Shown: in pieces, positions 25,401 to 31,616 of the stretch | How positions within the stretch are numbered: the first letter of the stretch is position 1 | Layout: every line of letters begins with the position of its first letter | Assembly: GCA_902571425.1 (NCBI GenBank) | Contig: CACGBZ010000010.1 | Coordinates: forward strand, 1-39,999 | Length of the DNA stretch: 39,999 nucleotides | Direction: 5' to 3' | Origin: an uncultured Pelagibacteraceae bacterium | Lineage (GTDB): Bacteria > Pseudomonadota > Alphaproteobacteria > Pelagibacterales > Pelagibacteraceae | Notes under the pieces: generated by a model | The model's database searches: none | Seen by the model: the letters and a program-made list of their open reading frames with translations, nothing else | What the model was told of the DNA's origin: nothing | Position numbers and translations under genes: made by a program

Positions 25401-25797
25401 AAAATTATTAGGTCAAAAATTTATAGATTCAGATAAAACAGAAAGACCTTTAACGATATCAGATTTTTTAATTATTTCTCCTTATAATGCTCAAGTAAAT
25501 TTTTTATTAGAAAGACTTCCAAACGGCGCGCGATGCGGTACAATAGACAGGTTTCAAGGTCAAGAGGCACCAATTACGATAATAAGTATGACAAGCAGTG
25601 ATATGGAAAATTTACCAAGAGATAAATCTTTCTTCTTTAATCGTAACAGATTGAACGTAGCGGTGTCTAGAGGACAATGTTCTAGTATTGTGTTGCTTAA
25701 TCCTCAATTATTAGAAGCGCCACCAAAAACATTAGAGGAATTTAAGATGATAAATAATTTTAATAAATTATTAAAATACAAAACTAAAACAAACTAG
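22423..25797 (+). CDS. TM0106-type fusion: RecB-like nuclease, RNase H-like exonuclease and SF1 helicase
   Basis: The 1124-residue product starts at GTG (22423) and has three modules. Residues about 5-225 are Cas4/RecB-like, with the Asp of GELDFLE, EVTDTK, the QxxxY motif YQVGLYC, and the cysteine cluster CGFCTFCDWQEVC (from about 208) for an iron-sulfur site. Residues about 318-500 are an RNase H-like YprB/DEDD domain: FFDIESVQD, YHYASYEITALERL, YNKQDCISTFKL. The C-terminal part is a Dna2/Upf1-type helicase: GPPGTGKT (about 740), FIDEASQFS (about 852), LVGDQLQLGQ, YRMHPNINVF, TIDRFQGQEAPI and NRNRLNVAVSRGQ. It should be a processive DNA end-processing or RNA-DNA resolving machine. It is a single gene, convergent with folC, and closes the island. 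Confidence 0.9.
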   Translation: MNKNFYSPTMLTRFVNCKHIITNEFNEKTLNLKRTEKTISDKLRLEKGLIHELNYFKELSKKYKKIKNIKDLKSLSKKEKIKETIKALKQGYELVYGGWLESDNGKWSGELDFLEINKDLKSNLGNWSYEVTDTKNSASVKGDHVYQVGLYCFLLKETQGILPNNFYILLKDKSKQAIKLREVYDTFLLHKNSYENFISNELNKTQSEKCGFCTFCDWQEVCEGEWIKNRHLNQVLGNNKKNTKKLNKVGINNYDELAKLDPKKKIEGLREEAKIKIIKQAKLQIEAEKKGYPIFNINEENLYLKKGFNLLPQPSECDLFFDIESVQDHVFSGKLEYLFGLFYEEDGKKIFKPFWGHNRHEEKQSVIDFFLFTNNHFKKYPNAKIYHYASYEITALERLTSLHKVHGVDYDHYLNLERFVDLFRVVKQAIYVSQKSYSIKEIEKYYSFERSGDVRKGDVSEEYYIQWMETKDKKLLNEIEEYNKQDCISTFKLRNWLLKIKPEDTKWHVPEKEHIELRPFEELLLTYQKKFNESKLKDQPIVKLLSDITGYYSREMKPSWREFFDRKHLSHEELIDENECIGNMKLVSQFQDKRSFEYKFLFPPQEYKLKKGDGVIIANNNDPDRDDSAGTIKDLDQVNRSIVLRKGISKEKKQLPKTLSIGKKLMQHSLFDKLNKNIYDFCENILENKKGYDALKSFLNRDIPNIKGLKSGDKIIKSENFVKEIPDIISRLNSSYVFLQGPPGTGKTFHSANAIVELLKKNKKIAVTANSHKVIHNLLERVENIATKQKFLFKGLKKGNPNDGDSFYDGKLIKTESNEKKYIDGLKDNKILLYSGTKYHLSSWYYRSKIDYLFIDEASQFSLADLIALGGITKNIVLVGDQLQLGQPTQGSHPNLSGYSVLDYLLEGKDTVPANMGIFLTRTYRMHPNINVFISENFYENKLLTDISAESRKVNYPKNFFINNDGIHTILMDHTDCSQTSEAEFKKIDEIIKKLLGQKFIDSDKTERPLTISDFLIISPYNAQVNFLLERLPNGARCGTIDRFQGQEAPITIISMTSSDMENLPRDKSFFFNRNRLNVAVSRGQCSSIVLLNPQLLEAPPKTLEEFKMINNFNKLLKYKTKTN

Positions 25798-25817
25798 AAT
25801 TTAATAAATTTTAAACT

Positions 25818-27077
25818 TTAATTTTCTTTTAGAACTGACCCACACCAGTATAAACTTCCCATTACAACAATTATTTTTTTCTCTTTTGATGAAATTGTTT
25901 TAAGAGCTTCCTTTATTCCGATAGCAGCTTCAACTTTATAATCCTGTTTAATGGCGATAGACTTTAATTCATCAGCTGTGCAAGAATTTGGTTCACCTGG
26001 AATTTTAACAGTAACAATTTTTTTAAAGATCCCTTTAAATTCTTTCAAAAATTCTTTTGGAAACTTATTTTTTTGCATTGCCCATACACAATAAAGAGGT
26101 AACTTAGTTTCTTTAAGATAATCATATAAATTTTTAGCACTAGTTTTTGAATGTGCGCCATCTAACAATAATTGCTCATTTTTTTGGAGATGATTTCTTA
26201 ATTTACCTTTTTCAATATACTGAATTCTTCCCTCATAATTTATTTTTGGAATAGTTTTTTGAATGATTGATGGTTTAACTTTAAAATCTAATGCTATTTT
26301 TATTGATAGTCCCAAGTTATCTATAAGGCCTTTACTATGAATATATTTTGACTTGATAGAAATAATATTTTTTTTATCTTTATAAAAGTATTGTCCTTTA
26401 TTTTTAATAATTCTCCAATTTGAGGGATAAATTACCTTGCTAGGATTATTTTTTAATATTCTCTTAATTTCATTTAGAACCTTTGGTGTTTGTTTTCCTA
26501 TATAAATATTGGTTTTTTTTGATAAATAACCCACTTTAATTTTGATGACTTCTTTTAAGGTTTTAACCCCAAAAAGGTCTTGATGCTGAAGGTTGATATT
26601 AGTGATTATTTGAGCCTTGGGCTCATCCCATAAATTTGTACTATCTTTTTCAAATCCCGCTCCTGCTTCACATATATTATAATCAATATTTTTTTGATCA
26701 TTTGCTGCTAACAAATAAATCATAGTTAATGCCTCAAATAGTGTAAGTTTTAAACCAGTATTATAAATAACCCTTTCATACTTTTTAATTTGGTCGAGAG
26801 ATATAAATTTTTTTTTAAGTCTATATCTATGGATTAAATTTACTAAATGAGGTGAGCTGAAAAATGTAGTATTTTTCTTACTAGCTTCAAAGAAACTTAT
26901 TAAATTAATACTTGTAGTATACTTTCCATCAGAACCAATAACATTAATTGGATTATTAAGTTTTAGATGAGGAAACCTAAGTTTATTTAGAACTTTTAAT
27001 ATTCTCTTTCTATCTAGATTTATTCTACGGCTATATTTTTCTTGAAGGTTTTGATAATAAATTTCTGTACCAACCAT
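25818..27077 (-). CDS. folC: folylpolyglutamate synthase / dihydrofolate synthase
   Basis: FolC adds glutamate to dihydropteroate and to folates, using ATP. The 419-residue product shows INVIGSDGKYTT as the P-loop (family usual GTNGKGST), EAGAGFEKDSTNLW (usual GLGGRLDATN), ITNINLQHQDLFG (usual ITNIGLDHxxxLG), LLLDGAHSKTSAKNLYDYL (matching LLDGAHNPxG) and VMGSLYWCGSVL (matching GSLYLxGEVL). The order and spacing identify FolC, but several normally constant residues differ, notably the DH pair becoming QH. It is the last gene of the leftward operon, 20 nt after accD, a position standard in alphaproteobacteria. Confidence 0.9.
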   Translation of the reverse strand: MVGTEIYYQNLQEKYSRRINLDRKRILKVLNKLRFPHLKLNNPINVIGSDGKYTTSINLISFFEASKKNTTFFSSPHLVNLIHRYRLKKKFISLDQIKKYERVIYNTGLKLTLFEALTMIYLLAANDQKNIDYNICEAGAGFEKDSTNLWDEPKAQIITNINLQHQDLFGVKTLKEVIKIKVGYLSKKTNIYIGKQTPKVLNEIKRILKNNPSKVIYPSNWRIIKNKGQYFYKDKKNIISIKSKYIHSKGLIDNLGLSIKIALDFKVKPSIIQKTIPKINYEGRIQYIEKGKLRNHLQKNEQLLLDGAHSKTSAKNLYDYLKETKLPLYCVWAMQKNKFPKEFLKEFKGIFKKIVTVKIPGEPNSCTADELKSIAIKQDYKVEAAIGIKEALKTISSKEKKIIVVMGSLYWCGSVLKEN

Positions 27078-27097
27078 TTTAGATTAGTTTGAGGTGG

Positions 27098-28033
27098 TTA
27101 AGATGCTTGTTGTGTTTGTATAGTCAGTTTAGATGACTCATTATCTTCATTTTCTATAATTGTACTTGTATTTTTTTTTAACAATATAGATAATAAAGTT
27201 TCTAGAGTTTTTGCTATATCTTTTCTTTCTACAACGAGATCTACTTGCCCTTTATCTCTCAAATACTCAGAAGTTTGAAATCCAATCGGTAAAGCTTCCT
27301 TGACAGTTCCCTCTATAACTCTTTTACCGGCAAACGCGACGGTCGCACCAGGCTCTGCTAAATGTAGATCACCCAACATAGCGTATGATGCAGTGATACC
27401 CCCGGCGGTTGGATCAGTTAATATTACTATGTATGGTATTTTATTTTTCTTTAATTCATTTATTGCAAGCGTCGTACGAGGCATTTGACTCAATGATATC
27501 ATTCCTTCTTGCATACGCATTCCTCCACCCGCCGTAAACACCACAAGTGGATTATTATTTTCTATAGCATGTTGTGTAGCAGCTAAGAAGGCCTCACCTT
27601 CTGCACTGGCCACCGAAGCGCCTAGAAAACCAAATTCTGATGCAATTGCTGTTATATTAATTTTGTTAAGAGCACCTGTTGCAACAACCATACTACAATC
27701 TAATCCAGTATTTTTTCTTGCACTTTTTAGTCTATCTTTATAGGATTTTGTATCCGAAAAACCTAAAACATCGTCTTTAGGTATAGGCGTCTTAATAATT
27801 TCATAATTGTTTGAAAATAATATTGAAAACCTATCTTTAGGTGAAATTCTGTGATGTTTTTGACACGACGGACATACGAACAAATTTGCTTTTAAATCTT
27901 TCTTAAGCATGGGTCCGGACATACAACTACAACTAGTCCATGGACTTTCAGCTAAATCTCTTGCTGTGACTCTTTCACGAACAGCAGTTTTAATTTTTTC
28001 ACCTGCTTTAATAATTTTTGTTATCCAATTCAT
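27098..28033 (-). CDS. accD: acetyl-CoA carboxylase carboxyltransferase subunit beta
   Basis: AccD with AccA moves the carboxyl group from biotin to acetyl-CoA, making malonyl-CoA for fatty acid synthesis. The 311-residue product has the N-terminal zinc region and a well-kept crotonase-type core (MRMQEGMISLSQMPRTT, LTDPTAGGITASYAMLGD, LAEPGATVAFAGKRVIE, GQVDLVVERKD). In the zinc region the second knuckle is normal (VCPSC), but the first reads SCSCMSG, so the usual CxxC is CSCM. It lies 3 nt after trpA and 20 nt before folC, the standard trpFBA-accD-folC order. Confidence 0.95.
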   Translation of the reverse strand: MNWITKIIKAGEKIKTAVRERVTARDLAESPWTSCSCMSGPMLKKDLKANLFVCPSCQKHHRISPKDRFSILFSNNYEIIKTPIPKDDVLGFSDTKSYKDRLKSARKNTGLDCSMVVATGALNKINITAIASEFGFLGASVASAEGEAFLAATQHAIENNNPLVVFTAGGGMRMQEGMISLSQMPRTTLAINELKKNKIPYIVILTDPTAGGITASYAMLGDLHLAEPGATVAFAGKRVIEGTVKEALPIGFQTSEYLRDKGQVDLVVERKDIAKTLETLLSILLKKNTSTIIENEDNESSKLTIQTQQAS

Positions 28034-28036
28034 ATT

Positions 28037-28840
28037 TTATTTTAATACCTCTGAAAAACTTTTAACTTGTTTCCCAAAACTTTGTGTTAAATCTGGGGCA
28101 CTTAAATTATCTTGAATATATTTGACAAAAGTTGATCCAACAATAACTCCATTACAACCACTATTGGCTACTTTTTTAGCATCTTCTGGGCTTTTAATCC
28201 CAAATCCAGAACAAACAGGAATATTTGTTAGTTTTTTGATTCTTTTAACAAAATTCGCAACATCAGTTTCATTAGCAGATTTTACTCCAGTAACACCACT
28301 GACGTTTACTTGATAAATAAAACCAGAGGATATTTTAATAATATCTTCAAGCCTTTTTTGATCTGTAGTAGGTGCTGCTAATTTAATTAATGATAATCCA
28401 TTATCATTTAAAGCATCCCTTAATTCATTTTCTTCTTTTAATTCATGAGGTGCATCAACTACCAGTACAGCATCTGCGCCAGCTTTTTTAATATCATCTA
28501 CAAATTGTTTTATTGGGTATTTATATAGATTAGCAATGTATCCCATTAAAAGAATTCCCACATCTTCGTTGTAAGACCTTATTTTATTAACAAGTTTAAT
28601 AGTATCATTTAAAGAATATCCACTTTTTAAAACATGATCATGAGCAGCCTTAATTACGGGTCCTTCTGCACTAGCTTCAGAAGTGCAATAACCAACTTCT
28701 AAAATGGAGACTCCATTGTCAATTGCTTCCTTGATTAATTCAAAACTTTGATCTGGAGTAGGATAGCATCCAACAAAATAAGAGATTAATTTTGTTTTTG
28801 GTTCCGCTTTTGAAAATATTTTTTTTAGTCTATCACTCAA
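28037..28840 (-). CDS. trpA: tryptophan synthase alpha subunit, active-site variant
   Basis: TrpA cleaves indole-3-glycerol phosphate and passes indole to TrpB. The 267-residue product is a TIM barrel of usual size with APTTDQKRLEDI, SGFIYQVNVSGVTGVK, CSGFGIKSPEDA and GVIVGSTFVK in the right order. The first active-site block is unusual: ILEVGYCTSEASAEGPVI stands where LElGxPFSDPxADGPxI is expected. Glu48 (the Glu49 equivalent) is kept, but the catalytic Asp60 equivalent is Glu59 and FSDP is lost. The VVDAPHEL block also differs from VPDLPPEE. The gene overlaps trpB by 8 nt. It is assigned as TrpA by fold and context, with activity open to question. Confidence 0.88.
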   Translation of the reverse strand: MSDRLKKIFSKAEPKTKLISYFVGCYPTPDQSFELIKEAIDNGVSILEVGYCTSEASAEGPVIKAAHDHVLKSGYSLNDTIKLVNKIRSYNEDVGILLMGYIANLYKYPIKQFVDDIKKAGADAVLVVDAPHELKEENELRDALNDNGLSLIKLAAPTTDQKRLEDIIKISSGFIYQVNVSGVTGVKSANETDVANFVKRIKKLTNIPVCSGFGIKSPEDAKKVANSGCNGVIVGSTFVKYIQDNLSAPDLTQSFGKQVKSFSEVLK

Positions 28841-30023
28841 AGTCTTTACCTATATGTTCCTGTATTGTATTTAGGTCCTTCTCACCGGTCCCACATAGGT
28901 TCAAGCATATAAGATAATCTTTAGGTTTATTCTTAGCTTGTTTAATTAATTCTGCAGCTCCTGCCATAGGTTCCAATGCACTACAAATACCTTCTGTTGA
29001 AGCAATAAGTTTATAAGCTTCTAAAATCTCTTTGTCCGTAGCACTAGTGTAAGTTACAGCACCTTGGTCTTTCAAGAAGGAATGTTGAGGTCCTACACTA
29101 AAATATTGAATCCCTGCACCAAGCGATGAACCACCTAGTGATTTTGATCCATCTTCGCTTTGAAGCATATAAGTTTTCATACCCTGCATTATTCCTGGAG
29201 TACCATTAGACAATGCTGCTGTTTCTGCAGCCTCAACCCCAATTTTAACAATCTCAGGTTCATCTAAAAATTCATGGATCATCCCAATTAAATTACTCCC
29301 ACCACCACAACATGCTATTAACATATTAGGCAATCTTCCTTCTTGTGCCATTGATTGTTCTCTTATTTCTCTTCCGATTACACTTTGAGCAAATTGAACG
29401 ATTCTTGGATAAGGTGCACTGCTTACAGCACTGCCACATATATAAGCATAGTCAGGATTGCTTGAAAAAGTTTTAATGGCTTCTGTAATAGCTTCCTTCA
29501 AAGTTCCTGGAACACTTTTTAATTTAGCTCCATAGTGTTTAGCTTTAATTATATTTTGGTTTACTCTGGCTATATCAATATCACCCATTACGCCTGTAAG
29601 AGGCATACCAAACTTTGCTGCGACTGCAGCTGTTGCCGAAAAATGTTGTCCTGCTCCAGATTCACATATCAGTGCTTTTTTTTTCATTCTTTTAGCAAGC
29701 AATACTTGGAATAATGAATTTGTCACCTTGTGAGATAGGGTGTGATTTAGATGTTCTCTTTTGAATAAAATTTTTGCACCACCTAATTTTTTAGTTAGAT
29801 TTTCTGCATAGTAAAGAGGTGAGGGTCGGCCAATATAATGTTTACAATGGTAATCAAACTCATCTAAAAAACTTTTGTCTTTAATTGCATCTTCAAAACC
29901 TTGATTTAACTCATGAAGTACTGGCATAAGAGTTTCTCCAACAGCCATTCCCCCCATAGCAGCATCTCCCTCGCCATAGTAACCTAGTTCATCAGGGCCT
30001 GTTTTTAATGAATTTTTTGTCAT
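28833..30023 (-). CDS. trpB: tryptophan synthase beta subunit, divergent
   Basis: TrpB condenses indole with serine using PLP. The 396-residue product keeps IGRPSPLYYAENLTKKLG, the PLP lysine Lys99, ESGAGQHFSATAAVA with Glu121, and the phosphate loop CCGGGSNLIGMI. Several normally invariant blocks differ. The lysine block reads LNHTLSHKV rather than LNHTGAHKI; SSAPYP replaces GPHPYP; GIQYFSVGPQH replaces GLDYPGVGPEH; ALEPMAG replaces ALESSHA; and LNLCGTGEKD replaces the usual SGRGDKD, so the Ser contacting the PLP ring nitrogen is Cys. The frame is intact and coupled to trpA. It is placed with TrpB1 by its operon and length. Confidence 0.88.
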   Translation of the reverse strand: MTKNSLKTGPDELGYYGEGDAAMGGMAVGETLMPVLHELNQGFEDAIKDKSFLDEFDYHCKHYIGRPSPLYYAENLTKKLGGAKILFKREHLNHTLSHKVTNSLFQVLLAKRMKKKALICESGAGQHFSATAAVAAKFGMPLTGVMGDIDIARVNQNIIKAKHYGAKLKSVPGTLKEAITEAIKTFSSNPDYAYICGSAVSSAPYPRIVQFAQSVIGREIREQSMAQEGRLPNMLIACCGGGSNLIGMIHEFLDEPEIVKIGVEAAETAALSNGTPGIMQGMKTYMLQSEDGSKSLGGSSLGAGIQYFSVGPQHSFLKDQGAVTYTSATDKEILEAYKLIASTEGICSALEPMAGAAELIKQAKNKPKDYLICLNLCGTGEKDLNTIQEHIGKDFE

Positions 30024-30030
30024 ATTTATT

Positions 30031-30654
30031 TCAAGAATTAATATTATGGACTGTATTTAGAAACTTATCAATTTTATTAATATCTTTTACTCCTTTTGAG
30101 TTTTCCAAACTTCCACTTACGTCCAATATATAGTGTTTATTTTTAAAATTTGTAACATCTTCTATTTTTATATTTCCTGCAATCATTTTTTCTATGGGAT
30201 CTTCTACCTCATCAAGTAAATTATGATCAAAACCTATTGATTTCTCATAACCCTTGCTATCAAATAAAATTATCTCAGATATATTTTTATAATCTTTATA
30301 TTTTTTTACATCTTCTTTATTTTCAATAGTAAGAGCAGTAATAATTTTTTTATTATATTTTTCTTTTATTTTAACTACTTCTTCTAAAGAACAATCATAC
30401 ATTTGATAGTAATCAAAAGGTAAATCCTTTATTTTTTCAAGAGTAGACTCATCATTTTTCACAACAACAGCTACGTATTTACTTTTTTTTTTATCTATAT
30501 TTAAAAGTTCTTTTAATTTATCAAGTTCAACATAACGTGAGCTTGCTTTCCAATTTACAATAAAACCTACAAATTGAGGTGGGTAAGGGTGATCAACAAT
30601 ATAAGTTAAAGTTTTAGGATCTGATATCCCGCAGATTTTACAACCTTTGATCAT
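30031..30654 (-). CDS. trpF: phosphoribosylanthranilate isomerase, divergent
   Basis: TrpF converts phosphoribosylanthranilate to CdRP in tryptophan synthesis. The 207-residue product begins MIKGCKICGIS with the catalytic Cys at residue 8, then YPPQFVGFIVNWKASSRYV (matching GFxFxxxSxR), and ends with LDVSGSLENSKGVKD (matching DvSSGvExxxGxKD). Two blocks are altered: FDYYQMYDCS stands where the VQLHG strand is expected, and the GGtG before FDW is missing, with KSIGFDHN in its place; the general acid Asp is probably the one in LFDSKG. The start overlaps the pyrF stop by 4 nt and trpB follows 7 nt later. Confidence 0.85.
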   Translation of the reverse strand: MIKGCKICGISDPKTLTYIVDHPYPPQFVGFIVNWKASSRYVELDKLKELLNIDKKKSKYVAVVVKNDESTLEKIKDLPFDYYQMYDCSLEEVVKIKEKYNKKIITALTIENKEDVKKYKDYKNISEIILFDSKGYEKSIGFDHNLLDEVEDPIEKMIAGNIKIEDVTNFKNKHYILDVSGSLENSKGVKDINKIDKFLNTVHNINS

Positions 30655-31325
30655 TTGTTTAAATGATCAATTAATTTTTTAATATTATTTTTAATATTCC
30701 CTTGTTTAGTGATAGGTCTTCCAATTACCAACCAATCACTTCCATTCTTAAATGCTTCTTTAGGGGTCAGAACTCTTTTTTGATCTCCTTTATCTGAGTT
30801 AAACCTAATCCCAGGGGTAATAATTTCTTTTTTAAAAACTTTTCTTACATTTTTTACTTCTTGTGCACTACAAACTATGGCATCTAATTTTGCTTTTTGT
30901 GCAAGTTTTGCCTGATGGACTACTAATTTTTTTACATCTTTACTGTAACCTATTTCTTTTAAAGCCTTGTTATCTAAAGAAGTTAGAATTGAAACACCAA
31001 CTATTTTAGTTTTTCCAGAAACTTTTTTAACTGCTTTTAAAGCTTCTAAACCTGAGCTTATGTGCATTGTGCAATAATTAAAATTAAGATCTTTAATTGC
31101 TTTTACAGCCGAAACACAAGTATTAGGAATATCTGAGTACTTAAAATCACCGAATGTGATTTGATTTTTTAATTTAGATACAAACTTTCTCCCATTTTTA
31201 GAGTTTAAAAATTCTAGTCCAAATTTGTAACCAATTTTCAATTTCGATGTTTGAGTATTTTTTATTATTTTTTTTGCTTTTGAAACGATAGTTGTATCTA
31301 CTGCTATAAATATCTTACTCTTCAT
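30651..31325 (-). CDS. pyrF: orotidine 5'-phosphate decarboxylase
   Basis: PyrF makes UMP from OMP. The 224-residue product has the catalytic charged network intact in TFGDFKYSDIPNT (Asp, Lys, Asp), FIAVDTTIV at the N-terminus, IVGVSILTSLDN, TPGIRFNSDKGDQKRVLTP and the phosphate-binding WLVIGRPITK. It overlaps ihfB by 11 nt upstream and trpF by 4 nt downstream. In contrast to its trp neighbours it keeps all expected active-site residues. Confidence 0.93.
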   Translation of the reverse strand: MKSKIFIAVDTTIVSKAKKIIKNTQTSKLKIGYKFGLEFLNSKNGRKFVSKLKNQITFGDFKYSDIPNTCVSAVKAIKDLNFNYCTMHISSGLEALKAVKKVSGKTKIVGVSILTSLDNKALKEIGYSKDVKKLVVHQAKLAQKAKLDAIVCSAQEVKNVRKVFKKEIITPGIRFNSDKGDQKRVLTPKEAFKNGSDWLVIGRPITKQGNIKNNIKKLIDHLNK

Positions 31326-31605
31326 TGTTTATCTTTTTAAATAAATCTTTGCTTTGTTTCCATCTTATTACTTTTTTTTCAGCTACAGCAACTTTTTCAC
31401 CTGTTTTAGGGTTTCTTCTGATAGAAGATTTTTGAGTTTTTACAGAGAGCCGCCCAAATCCTCTTAATTCAACAGAGTCACCACGTCTGAGAGCCCTTTT
31501 AATTTCGTTTAAAATAATATCAGTAAATTTTTCGAGATCTTTTTTTAAAAAATTAGGCCAGTTTTTTGAGAGTTGTTTTAGAAGCTTTGATTTTACAACA
31601 GCCAA
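31315..31605 (-). CDS. ihfB: integration host factor beta subunit
   Basis: A 96-residue DNA-bending protein of the HU/IHF family. RRGDSVELRGFGRLSVKTQ is the core and SIRRNPKTGEKVAVAEKK is the beta arm with the intercalating proline (RNPKTG). Its position 11 nt after rpsA is the usual place of ihfB in proteobacteria, which supports beta rather than HU or IHF alpha. The N-terminus MAVVKSKLLKQLSK is typical in length. Confidence 0.92.
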   Translation of the reverse strand: MAVVKSKLLKQLSKNWPNFLKKDLEKFTDIILNEIKRALRRGDSVELRGFGRLSVKTQKSSIRRNPKTGEKVAVAEKKVIRWKQSKDLFKKINNEE

Positions 31606-31616
31606 TTAGGTTTACT

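Noticed and set aside
7280..25797. Prophage or transposon origin of the island
   Set aside because: No capsid, portal, terminase, integrase or transposase genes and no flanking repeats can be seen.
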